From Crossaster papposus (Eukaryota > Echinodermata > Asteroidea > Velatida > Solasteridae), in the NCBI GenBank assembly GCA_037893245.1, contig JBAIAA010000519.1:558001-622000 (forward strand): a DNA stretch of 64,000 nucleotides, written 5' to 3'. Of this stretch, positions 44,801 to 56,800 are shown one piece after another. The notes beneath the pieces were generated by a model that saw only the letters and a program-made list of their open reading frames with translations, was not told the DNA's origin and searched no databases. Position 1 is the first letter of the stretch. Each line of letters starts with the position of its first letter. The translations under genes and the position numbers were made by a program.

Positions 44801-47800
44801 AACAACGTTTTGGTTTACCTAAAGGTAGGATACACCATTTGCAAATATCAAAAAATGTTATTCAGTACAGAATTATTAAGAAATATCCTACTTGAAAGTA
44901 ATTAATGATTGTAGGCATCCAGCCAAATGGTTGCGCTAGATATTCTGAAATTGTTACAATTTTTTGTAATTTTATTTAAAAAAAATCACGATCGCCAGCC
45001 GGCGATCGTGAAAAAAACCCCAAAACAACATAAGAACAACTGCCCGACGCCGGTTGAAAACGATCGTCATTTTTCTTTCTTTTCTCAGCATCCATAATTT
45101 TATAAAATACAACCCCCCTAAATCCACCCAATCATGATAATTCAAGCAATTACCAATGGTGTATCCTACCTTTAAATTCCAGAGGACCATTCACAAGTCA
45201 TGGTGACCAGAGACTACGTCAAGAAATGTCCCGATTATTTCAGGCCGGCCAAAACCAGCTCCAGGTTTGATTTTGACGTGGAGCAGTTTCTAACAGACGG
45301 GACAAAGGTACATTTGGCATGTTTTAAAATTAGCCAAGGGTCAAGACATTCGATGATATGTGACCGTCCACGACGAAAGGGCTGTAAAGTAGGCATCTTG
45401 ACGATTTGAGAAATTTAGAGAAATGAAATCTACAAGAAAAAAGCTTTAAAATGATGTATTACAAGACATAGTAAAGTATTTGCATCGCTGCTTTGTTCGG
45501 ACTCCAGAGTCCACATTTGATCTTAGGTATGGGTAGAAGGATTCGAGCGTAGAGACTATAGAATCCGAACAGCAGGACCAACCAGTATGGGGAGGGTGGG
45601 TGGGATAAATATTTTGAATCTTACCTGTCCTCGGAGCGACAAACCAAAGGCTTCTTCGACTTACCGTTCTCTCTCGTAGTGACCAAATTCACAAAGTGAA
45701 TGTGGATCTTCCGACCGCTACGTCGCAGCGATGCAAATAGTAAAGTATTTGCATCGCTGCTTTGTTCGGACTCCAGAGTCCACATTTGATCTTAGGTATG
45801 GGTAGAAGGATTCTTCGCTCCGAACTTAGACCCCCAATCCAATCCACTATTCTCTCTTCCTCTACCCCACAACCCCCATCCCATCCCATATCTCATCCCA
45901 TTTCTCAGCCCTAATCTTACCCGTGATTATCCTCGGGATACACAGCCTTTGCCACCAATAGTTTTTGTATCGATTTGTCTACCAGTTAATGGTCTTGATG
46001 TGTTGTTCCCTGCCGACAGGATCCTCTAGCCACTAACCCTCAAATGAGGACAAGCCCATGTTTTGCAGGTACCATCCTTGTTTGCACACTACCGCAAGGC
46101 GTTTGGCAACTTTCACTATTCCTCATAGAGCCGTCTCAAGCTGCCTTACCTTTATGCATTGTACTTTTCTCATTGTTCCCTTACTGCTGTAGCCGACCAA
46201 TTCTTAATTTCGCTTTGTCACACGGTGTCGCCTCACCAGCCCTTGGCATGTTGCAAAATAGTGAAAGCCTGGACTACCCCGAGATGGATTGTAGCACCTT
46301 GACCATTCTTACAATGCACATAGTTTGTCTCCGTCTCGACGACATATATACATGCTGAAATCTGAGCTGCCTAAAACGACCTCTCGTCTTGCCCGTCAGC
46401 AAATTTCGAGTGAAAACCGCTTTCTCACTGAGCCCATCCATCGGCGAAATTTGGCCGCCGCCCATTATACCTCCAGGTTGCTTCAAATTAAAGGACATCC
46501 TCATCCCAGTCGACCAGCGCTATTCGAATTCCCTAAAATGTTACATATACAAAATCCTCCACAACATATTGTTAAAATTAAAACCTACCGTCCTGAAACC
46601 AAAACTTTACTTGACTGCGCAGGGGGAACAACGAACAAATCAATGAAATCACAGCCAACACTAACATTTACCTTTAGTCCTTTCTTCCCAAAATTGTGAG
46701 AAAGTGGAACAAGCAACAAAAGGAAACAAGCAACAAAAGGAAACAAGCAAAATGCAGCATACTGTGGCGGGAACTCCCCAGGCCAACCTAAGGCTGTTAG
46801 GATAAGTCGGACACCCATTAAACCGACGACAATCTTCCCAACCCAAGGCTCTTCCCTATACGAGAGATCACTCAGAGCAACCTAAAGGCTAAGGGTGCAG
46901 GTCCGTTTTGGTGGACATATACCACCGATTATGATGATGGCGATTACTCTCTGTTAATTACACAATAAACCTGTGAACAAAGACACCTTATTGTCGGTAT
47001 AGGCCTACAAAGATCAACAATGATGATTTATTCTCAACAATCAATACAATGTACGATAATTACTGCTTACAGCAGCAACGCGCAACCGCATCAACAATGT
47101 GCAACGCCATACGCAACGCGCGACAGCATCAACAATGTGCAACGCCATGCGCAACGCCCAACTACGTAATGTCCAACAGCATACGCAGTGCACAACAGCA
47201 TACGCAGTGTACTGCAGCATACGCAATGTACTACAGCACAATGCACTATAGCGTACATAATATATTATCTCATATACAATGAACCACAGCATATACAATG
47301 CACTAGTGGCGTGCGCAAATTACGTACAACTCAGAAACACAAGTCGTGAACCTACATGTACTGTACTTTTTTCCGGTGGCGCGGCACTCCACCAACTAAC
47401 CATGAACACGCATTACGTACCACCCAGGTAAACACGTACACCATGTAAAAAAAACCTACATGTACTTACACCTATAGGCTTTGTTACACAATCTCGTGTT
47501 TTCACGCAGCGAGTCACTGAGCGGTAAGCTCCGCCCAGCCAGCGCGCGCAACTACAGGTCACGTACACCCTGGGTTACATTTCATTCATAAGGTTATAAT
47601 TACAATAGCATAACAGCACTAAGTCATTGCACTTTCCGTCACAATGCCATTAACTTTGGGAGCACCAAGCTTCGACGGCAAAACAGAGTGGACGAAATGA
47701 GTCTGACCTGTACTTACCAGCCTCACTGGACTGCTGGGCAGAATCTCCGTGTTATTTCGTTTCAAACAATACTCACAATCTCCAATACTTTCCAGATGTC

Positions 47801-50800
47801 CCTTCTTCATCGTAACCCCTTCAATTGGTGCGCCAGACGAGGCCATTGTTTTGAAGAGTACCCAATGATGTGCTTTCACTTCTGATGTGCCAAAGTTCTA
47901 AACCTGACTTGCATCCTTCATCCGTCCCTCGTAGGCGTGTTGTCACGCGGCCGTCGTCTTGTATGCCGAACGAGGTCAGTGCTTGCTACAGCACTCTCCC
48001 ACTTCAATGCATCATGGTCCTTCCTGCAAAGTATTCTTATGCAAATCGGTTAGCTCAGCTAAAAATTTAAAATATATCCACTGATGCATGCTAGCCCCAA
48101 AGTATTCAAAATCATGATTTACCTCCTCCTTATGATTGATTAGCCGACAGTGGCCTTGATATTTATCTCCTGATAATGCGCTTTGCCTAACTCATTCTGC
48201 GGCCTGCTTCCTTTATTTACGGTACTCATTCCCCAATTATTATTGTTAGTCCCATTTCACCTAGAGGTTTTATTATCTCATTGCTATAACCGGGGTTTAT
48301 CTCCTCATTTGTTGTTTGCTTTATTTCTTAAACTTCACTGTTATTTGCAAAACAAAACCGTGGACATCAAAATTCATCGATTGGGCCACGCCCGCCATAG
48401 TGAGTGTCTTGTAGCGTGACGTGGGCATGGCCAAAACACTTGCACAGTGCAATTTTAACCTTTGTGTAATTTCATACAAGCAGGTAACTAAAACCTTGAA
48501 GTGCTTAAAGGTTTCCTTTTCTCTGTATTAACAGTAATGGGAGTCGCATTTAGAAACGAAAAAACCCCAACCATTACTAAAACCAAGTGGGTATAATTTG
48601 CCTACAAGTGAAATACGTTAACTCAACCCAAGTGCAGAAAATCACGCTAAGGCGAAGAATCCCGCCGGACAGCATAGCTACCAATTGGTCAGACGTCAAA
48701 ATCATGCAATGCGAGTTGTCGACCTCCCGAGAATCTGTGGCCACTGAATCGGCCTATCTGGCTTACATTTAAGGGGAATACAGAATACACATAAATAACC
48801 CCGTGCTATTTAAACTGGGGTTGTTGCCCCCATTGTCATGCCTCTGTTTTATTAGGCAATATCTACAACCTACAAGCGTCAAACCTTATACGTTTTAGAT
48901 CCAATTTACCATAAATACCCGCTTCATTATTCATTTCATCTTTCTTGACTATTTTATGTTGGTATTGCCTCGTTCCTGTTTTGTCTTCTATTGTAACAAC
49001 CTTGACTTCCTATTGCTGTCTAAGTAATATTCATAACCCTTTGCTTGCCCTTGTTTGTTGCTTTGTTGTTTTATTACATTATTACATTATCATACTTTCT
49101 GCACAAGCATATTGTTCGTTTGTTGCCATTCTTGGCCGAATAACTAATACAACATATAAAACATAACAGATACCTTTACCTGCCTTCTTAATTCACTGGG
49201 GCTATTCCCCTTTTCATAAATACATTATTACAAATTGGGCCTTTTCCAACCTCTGCCTTGTGCCTTCGCCAACATCAATATCTGGGGCTCTTCCCCACAT
49301 CTCTTTCTGGGCCTTTCCCCATCCCTACCTGGGGCTTTTCCCCGCATTTATTTCTGAGGCTTTTCTTCACATCGATCTCTAGGGCTTTTCCCCATATCGA
49401 TCTCTGGGGCTTTTCCCCACATCGATCTCTGGGGCTTTTCCCCACATCCATCTCTGGGGCTTTTCCCCACATCGATCTCTGGGGCTTTTCCCCGCATTTT
49501 TTTCTGGGGCCTTTCCCCCACCTTTCTGCCTTAGGCCTTTTTCCACATCAATGTCTGGTTTTGTCCACATTAAACTCTGGGTTTTTGTCTCACATTAATC
49601 TCTGGCTTATACATCTATACATCTATACATCTACACATTCTATACATATCTCCCTGGTGCCTTTCCCCACATTAACATCCCAGCCTTTTCCTCACATTAA
49701 ATTCTAGGTTTTCCCTTACATTTAATTCCTTGCTTTTTCCCATCTCAACCTGGGGCCTTTCCCCCACCTCTCAGCCTGGGGCATTTTTCCACATCTATTT
49801 CTGGTGTTTTTTTTCCCCGCATCGATCTCCGGGGCTTTTTCCCACATCGATCTCTAGAGCCTCCCCCTACACCCATCAATAGCCTTTCGCCTCAATTTAT
49901 ATCTTTGTATATGGGGCTTTCTATTTCATGCCTATCAACGGTGCTTTTGACCATTCATGTCTACAAATCAGGTTTTCCACCTGTCAAAAATAAACATCAA
50001 TGTCTGTTGTTTTCCCACATTAAACATTAAACTCCGGATTTCCCCCACATCTATTTCTAGAAGTTTTCTATACATATCTCCCTGGGGCCTTTCCCCACAT
50101 TAATATCCGAGGCTTTTCCTCACATTAAAATCTAGGTTTTTCCTTACATCTAACTTTAGGGCTTTTCCCCATTTCTCTGGGGCCTTTCCCCACCCCTCAG
50201 CCTGGGGCCTTTCCCCACATCTATTTCTGGGGATTTTTCCCCACATCGATCTCTGGGGATTTTTTCCCACATCGATCTCCGGGGCTTCTCCCCACACCGA
50301 TCTCCGGGGCTTTTCCCCACATCGATCTCCGGGGCTTTTCCCCACATCGATCTCCGGGGCTTTTCCCCACATCGATCTCTAGGGCCTTCCCCCACACCCA
50401 TCAATAGCCTTTCGCCTCAATTGATATATTTGTATATGGGGCTTTCTATTTCATGCCTATCAACGGTGCTTTTGACCATTCATGTCTACAAATCAGGTTT
50501 TCCACCTGTCAAAAATAAACATCAACGTCTGTTGTTTTTTCCACATTAAACTCTGGGTTTTGCCTAACAATAATCACCGGCTTTCCCCCACATCTATTTC
50601 TGGAGGTTTTCTATACATATCTCCCTGGGGCCTTTCCCCACATTAATATCCGAGGCTTTTTCTCACATTAAAATCTAGGTTTTTTCCTTACATTTAACTA
50701 TAGGGCTTTTCCCCATTTCTCTGGGGCCTTTCCCCACATCTATTTCTGGGGATTTTTCCCCACATCGATCTCTGGGGATTTTTACCCGCATCGATCTCCG

Positions 50801-53800
50801 GGGCTTTTCCCCACATCGATCTTCGGGGCTTCTCCCCACATCGATCTCCGGGGCTTTTCCCCACATCGATCTCCGGGGCTTTTCCCCACATCGATCTCTA
50901 GGGCCTTCCCCCTCACCCATCTATAGCCTTTTGCCTCAATTTATATATTTGTATATGGGGCTTTCTATTTCATGCCTTTCAACGGTGCTTTTAAACCATT
51001 CATGTCTACAAATCAGGTTTTCCACCCGTCAAAAAATAAAAATATTTATTTTTGCTCTTCACCTCATTTTCATGAATGGGACTTTTCACCTCTTTTCCAT
51101 GAATGGGACTTTTCACCTCTTTTCCATGAATGGGGCTTTTCACCTCATTTCTATGAATGGGGGTTTTCACCTAATTTCTATGAATGGGGGTTTTCACCTC
51201 ATTTCTATGAATGGGGGTTTTCACCTCAGTTCTATGAATGGGACTTTTCACCTCAATTCTATGAATGGAACTTTCCACCTCCTTTCTATAAAAGGGGCTT
51301 TTCACCTCATCTCTATGAATGGGGCTTTTCACCTCATTTCTATAAATGGGGCTTTTCACTTCATCTCTATGAATGGGGCTTTACAACTTATCTCTATGAA
51401 TGGGGCTTTTCACCTCATCTCTATGAATGGGGCTTTTCACCTCATCTCTATGAATGGGGCTTTTCACCTCATTTCTATGAATAGGGCTTTTCACCTCATT
51501 TCTATGAATAGGGCTGTTCATCCCATTTCTATGATTGGGGCTATTCACCTCATTTCTATGATTGGGGCTTTTACCTCATTTCTATGAATGGGGCTTTTTA
51601 CCTCATTTCTATGAATGGGGCTTTTTACCTCATTTCTATGATTGGGGATTTCTACCTCATTCTATGATTGGGGATTTTTACCTTATTTCTATGAATGGGG
51701 CTTTTTACCTCATTTCTATGAATGGGGCTTTTTACCTCATTTCTATAAATGGGGCTTTTTTACCTCATTTCTTATGAATGGCTTTTCACCTCATTTTTTA
51801 TGAATGACTTTCATCTCATTTTGTATAAACGGGGCGTTTCACTTCATTTTTATGAATGGCTTTTTATGTCATTTTGTATAAACGGGGTTTTTCCCTGTCT
51901 ATACCATGGTCACCTATAGCATCCCCCAAAAATCTAAACAGAATTTTGGAGAAACCATAACACTCCGGAAAACACTAAACACCACAAAAGAAGGTGGGAG
52001 GGGTTACCTCTGTCCCATCTCTTGCTTACCATGAAACTTGTTAGAGAAAACAATAAAACCAACCGCAAAACTTGCCAGCCCTCTTATCTATTTTATACCC
52101 TAGTCCAAACACACATCCCCATGGGGTATGTTACTCTGATCATGCCAAAACACTGCCCTGCCTATGTACACATGCACACCTATGTACACTTGGATTAGCA
52201 GCAGTATCTTCTAACAGGAGTCAGTTAAAGACATAGGAATTCACAAGATAAGATTCACAGTTAGAAGTTCTTGACATCGGGCTTAAATTAAACTACTTCG
52301 TCCACACTGACGTACCTAAATTATTTAGGCAAATGCTTATCACCGGTAACCTTTGTTTAGCATTTTGCATCTTGACATGCGCATCTACTGCATAATATCA
52401 ACTGTAAGATTTGTTATTTATTTATTTATTTTCCCAACAGTTTAACTGCAGCAAATTTGTTCGGCTTAACCGACTCATTCCAAACATGCCTTAGTTGATA
52501 AAGTATTATGCAGTAATATAATCCTTTATTAGGGTCAACAAAACATTATTTCCGATTTTGGAAACAAACATACCATGGTGGCAACTTTCGTTAAGGTAAA
52601 CTCACGCAACAGTTTGCGCACTAAGGATTAGCAAGGTTTAACAGCCAGAAAATATTCAATCGAAATAACTCGTTGTTTAGGATATGACTAGTCTTTCTGA
52701 AGACCTTATTTTAGCCAAACAATTTGTATGCGGGGCCTGTGTTTGTTTCCTCCCATCATTTCACTACTATTTCCCATATCATATAGGTACAGCACGTCTA
52801 CTCCAGCAAAAGATCAAAAACCCCTTCCGATTTTGACGCTCAGTGTCCATTGCTGTAATGCTTGCCGTTTATTAGACAGCAACAATTGTCCACTTTCAGT
52901 AATACTCTTCCAAGGAATTGACCATAATGTCATATAAATCGCCAGACTCCGAAATTTGTTGTCTGATATGCACATACAATTTGTAAATAGAAAATTGTTC
53001 CCAGATACTTGGTTGCAGTCCTTTCACAGACATCACTTTCACATATTTCGTTGTGAGCCAAGCGTTACATTTATCATTATCACTTTAAGGGCAATTACCA
53101 ACTATTTACCAGACACCATTTTCTGGGTAATATTTGCCAACATCGGGGCGCCCAACCCCGCCGAGAGACCACACTTGAGTCTGACCCTTATCTTCTGTTC
53201 ATTGTTACACTCCGCCAAGACTATGGTCATCTAGAGCAACCAAATCCTGCAAGTGCAACCACAACTGAAAATTAATATATTCTCCTTAGACCTATACAGT
53301 TGCCTTTTACTGTACATGTTCCCATCGTACATGCCTACTGTACTTTCCACCAACACCGTTTGGGAACTTCCTCTCACCAAGATATACTACCTTTGTGTAT
53401 AATCCTTGATTAATATCTATATCTTGGCTAAACTTACTCTATACAATATTGTTTAACATCAACGCATGAGGAGGCATGGTTGTTCCCAGTCCACAAGTGC
53501 GAATTTTCTCCATTCTCGCTTGGAATACATTGAGCCACATGCTTCAAAAGAGTGAATATAATTCAACGGATGGAATGTGCTATTGCAAGGCAGCGCAAAA
53601 GCGGCCTCTGTCTTCAGTTAAAATATTGAACTTTGATTGCAACCGATAGCCAAACGCATTAGTTCACCGTTTCCGAGTCTATTTCTTTGGTGAATTTTGG
53701 CTATCATGAACGGAATGTTAAAGTAAATATGCACGTATACTTCACCACCCTCTCATTCCTGTTTGCAGGTTAACACCATACAACTTGCCATCTCATGCCC

Positions 53801-56800
53801 TGTGGCTTTGCCGTGGGGCTTCGCCGCCTTGTACACACACTCCCATAACAATCAAGGTCTGATCGCCTGGGCTGTGCCAAACATAAACCAATTTCAGGGA
53901 CTAACTATAAATACCCTTTCTAGGGGCCTATTATCACTCCTAAACCTTGGAGACCCAGGGCAAAGCTTTACCCCTCTATCGCTCCAAGGACCTCCTCCAT
54001 TGTGTTAGTGCCTCTGGTAATGAAGATTCTGCTTCACCAGACCCCTGCCATACTAGTCGTCACATGTCCTGTACAAATGGGATTAAATCAAGAGAAACGT
54101 GAAATACATAAACGGTGATGTGTCTGTTAAATCACAGAGGGATAAATCCATCGTTCTAACCTTGTCCATCCTACCTCTTGCTACCAGCATACCCATATTC
54201 ACGGTGAACTGCCTTTACAGTCACCAGTGATAATATTTTAAATTCAGAAAAGGTCTGACATATGTCCTTATATAGGACTACAAAGTTTTCCTCTGAGATA
54301 AACCACTCATTCTGAATTTAGACAAAGTTTGGAAAAAACAACCCCTCACCTGGTAGTCACTTGGCTACCTACGGACTCATTCGCCGCATCTGATATGAAA
54401 CATCCGCTAATGCCCATGAAGTTCCACTAACATAATTGCATAAGCTGGCGCTACGGTGGCCTTAGAGCTTGAACATTTTCTATATGCCTTTTCACAGCTA
54501 TTCTCCGCAAATCTGCCCAAAGGTTTGCCAAATTCATTATTTCGATCAACCTATTGGGGATCAAGCTTCCTTTTTATGCACAATTGTCACGAAGATATGA
54601 ACGTGAATCATATTTGTAAAGAACAAATCAATAACTGTGAAACAAAGGAGAACAACCGTTAATCATATACTCATAACCAGGAAGGGTTTACTAAACCTGC
54701 TGGGTTTAACTGCCGTAGGCCTTACTTCCTCAAATCTCAGAATTGTCAGGAAAGCCGAACATACGTAATAGCCGTACTATACTGTGCCAAAGCTACCACT
54801 AATATACTCACGGCGACGCTAAGGATTACAACTAAAATGTACATGTACATGCTTTGCATTTTGAAAGCCACCTTACGTCTTCTTTATTTTAGACACCCTT
54901 GCATTACTCATAGATTTGGTATACTCTGATAACCGGACCGGCATTTTCTTTACTAAAGAGTACTACTATAAGAACCATGATAAAACCCGGTCCGACATAG
55001 GCCTACTTATAAAAAACCAAATTCCCATATCCACATACCTTTGGACAATACCCACGCCTTCGTGAAAATTCCGCAGGAATGCGAGGCCATCTTCTTCTCG
55101 CAGTGTCGTGTCGTGCATGCTTGAGCGCGTGCTATTATCCAAAGTACAATATAGCTTTGTGCAATAGCGTTGTACAATAGCTTTGTACAATACAAAGACT
55201 GCGTACGCCTACCTAATGTACCACGCCCGTCGCGCTGACCCTGTCAGCCTCAACGTACGTATATACATTGAGGAATTCCTACATGGTATATGTGGAAACA
55301 CACAAATGGTATTCAAAAGAACGAATTTTAAACAAGAACTTGCCCAAATTCTTATTATGACCTTCCGCAGCCGAATAACCATAATCAAATTTCACATTGA
55401 CAAAATGACATGGCTGCTCCATAAAATTGTACCTCCTTAGCAGTGTCATGTTCGACCACCGGCAAAGATTTAGATATCTCCTACCTTGTTTCCTAAAACG
55501 AACACCAAACCAGGCTCTACCTCCATCGGAATCGCAAACCTGCACAATTCCCCACCATTAGGATCGAAGTCCTCCGTTTAGGCACCCGTTATGGCCAGCC
55601 GACCTAGTAATTGGCTGGTCAACGGGCCGGGTATACATCAGCGTAGGCTACATGTACGTCTTGCTCATATTGATCAAATTTACAAAGTGAATGTGGATCT
55701 TCCGACCGCTACGTCGCAGCGATGCAAATAGTTGGTATTTATGGTCAGCTACAACAAGTAACACTGAATATAGTTTTGTTATTGTTTTCCACAGATTTTA
55801 AAGGTCCTTTTCTCAAAATAAGCTCTGGCAACTTTACAGCCCTTTTGTCGTGGGTGGTGGCATATTATTTGACAATCGATGGTCAGTCGTTAACATTTAA
55901 CCGTAACTGAGCGCTAGTACGCACTACGAACAGCAACCTCACGCGGCTAGACTACAATATGCAAATCAGTTGGTGCTTGTTGATTGCCCTGGCAGAACCG
56001 TTTGTCGTAGTTTGCCATATTTTCATGACTAGCTTGGACAATGTTCGCACGTGCGTACTACGCCTGTGTGCTAGTTCCACGATTGCAATCGTAAAGCGCA
56101 TGCGTGCTAGTCTACTATGCATGCGTATTTACCCAAAGTTTGAATACTCATGTGCGCACTTGACAAACGGATACAAAATAGTGGCTTTCATGTGATAGTG
56201 AATGGACCAGTGAGAATTTGGCTCTCTATCATGAATATGTATGAGGTATACATACTAATAATCACTATCGTTGCTCTACAAACGCAACTACTACTATTGA
56301 TCACTCGCATCTTGGTCCAAGACTAGGGTCAATTGTTCACAGTCTATAGTATTTGCAGTTTATAATGATATTGACAACTTTAATGTTTGTTCCTCCTGCT
56401 TTCTCATGTCACTATAGGTCACTGAGGGGTCACAACCTTTGACCTTAGTGACCCAGGTGTCACTGGACAGGATTGACCTGCTGGACTACACCCTTGAGCA
56501 TTGGCAGGGCCCGATATCGGTGGCACTCTACGTCCCAACAAAATCTTCCAAAACGGACTACGACCACGGATGGAAAAGGTGAGTTGTCCAATTTGATTTC
56601 AGTCAAGGCTGACAACAGGGTCATCTTATTTATCTTACACAAGTCCGTTGCAAGTTCGTTGCAAGTCCGTTGCAAGTCCGTTGCAAGTCCGTCGCAAGTC
56701 CGTCGCAAGTCCGTCGCAAGTCCGTCGCAAGTCCGTCGCAAGTCCGTCGTAAGTCCGTCGTAAGTCCGTCGTAAGTCCGTCGTAAGTCCGTCGTTAGTCC

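Larger units (their letters stand above)
45746..55730. mobile_element. About 10-kb element or block with the same termini as the 263-bp element
   Basis: The left end TATTTGCATCGCTGC (45746) and the right end GCAGCGATGCAAATA (55716-55730) are inverted. The adjoining sequences (CTTTGTTCGGACTCCAGAG on the left; GTGGATCTTCCGACCGCTAC on the right) match the short element at 45477-45739. The interior has pyrimidine-biased composition on the + strand, several minisatellites and only short unrecognised frames. The right flank (GTTGGT) does not match the left (GTAAAG). The whole block is inside one intron (45308-56417) of the glycosyltransferase gene. I found no transposase, integrase or polymerase motif. 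Confidence 0.65.

Noticed and set aside
46044..46699. Two overlapping frames of 104 and 124 codons in the 10-kb block
   Set aside because: No family motif, no codon bias distinct from the background and mutually overlapping. I cannot support them as genes, although they would be first candidates for an element-encoded protein.
50931..51777. 218- and 170-codon frames with a regular 9-residue repeat
   Set aside because: Direct translation of the 27-bp minisatellite. The phase changes and decay at its ends argue against coding.
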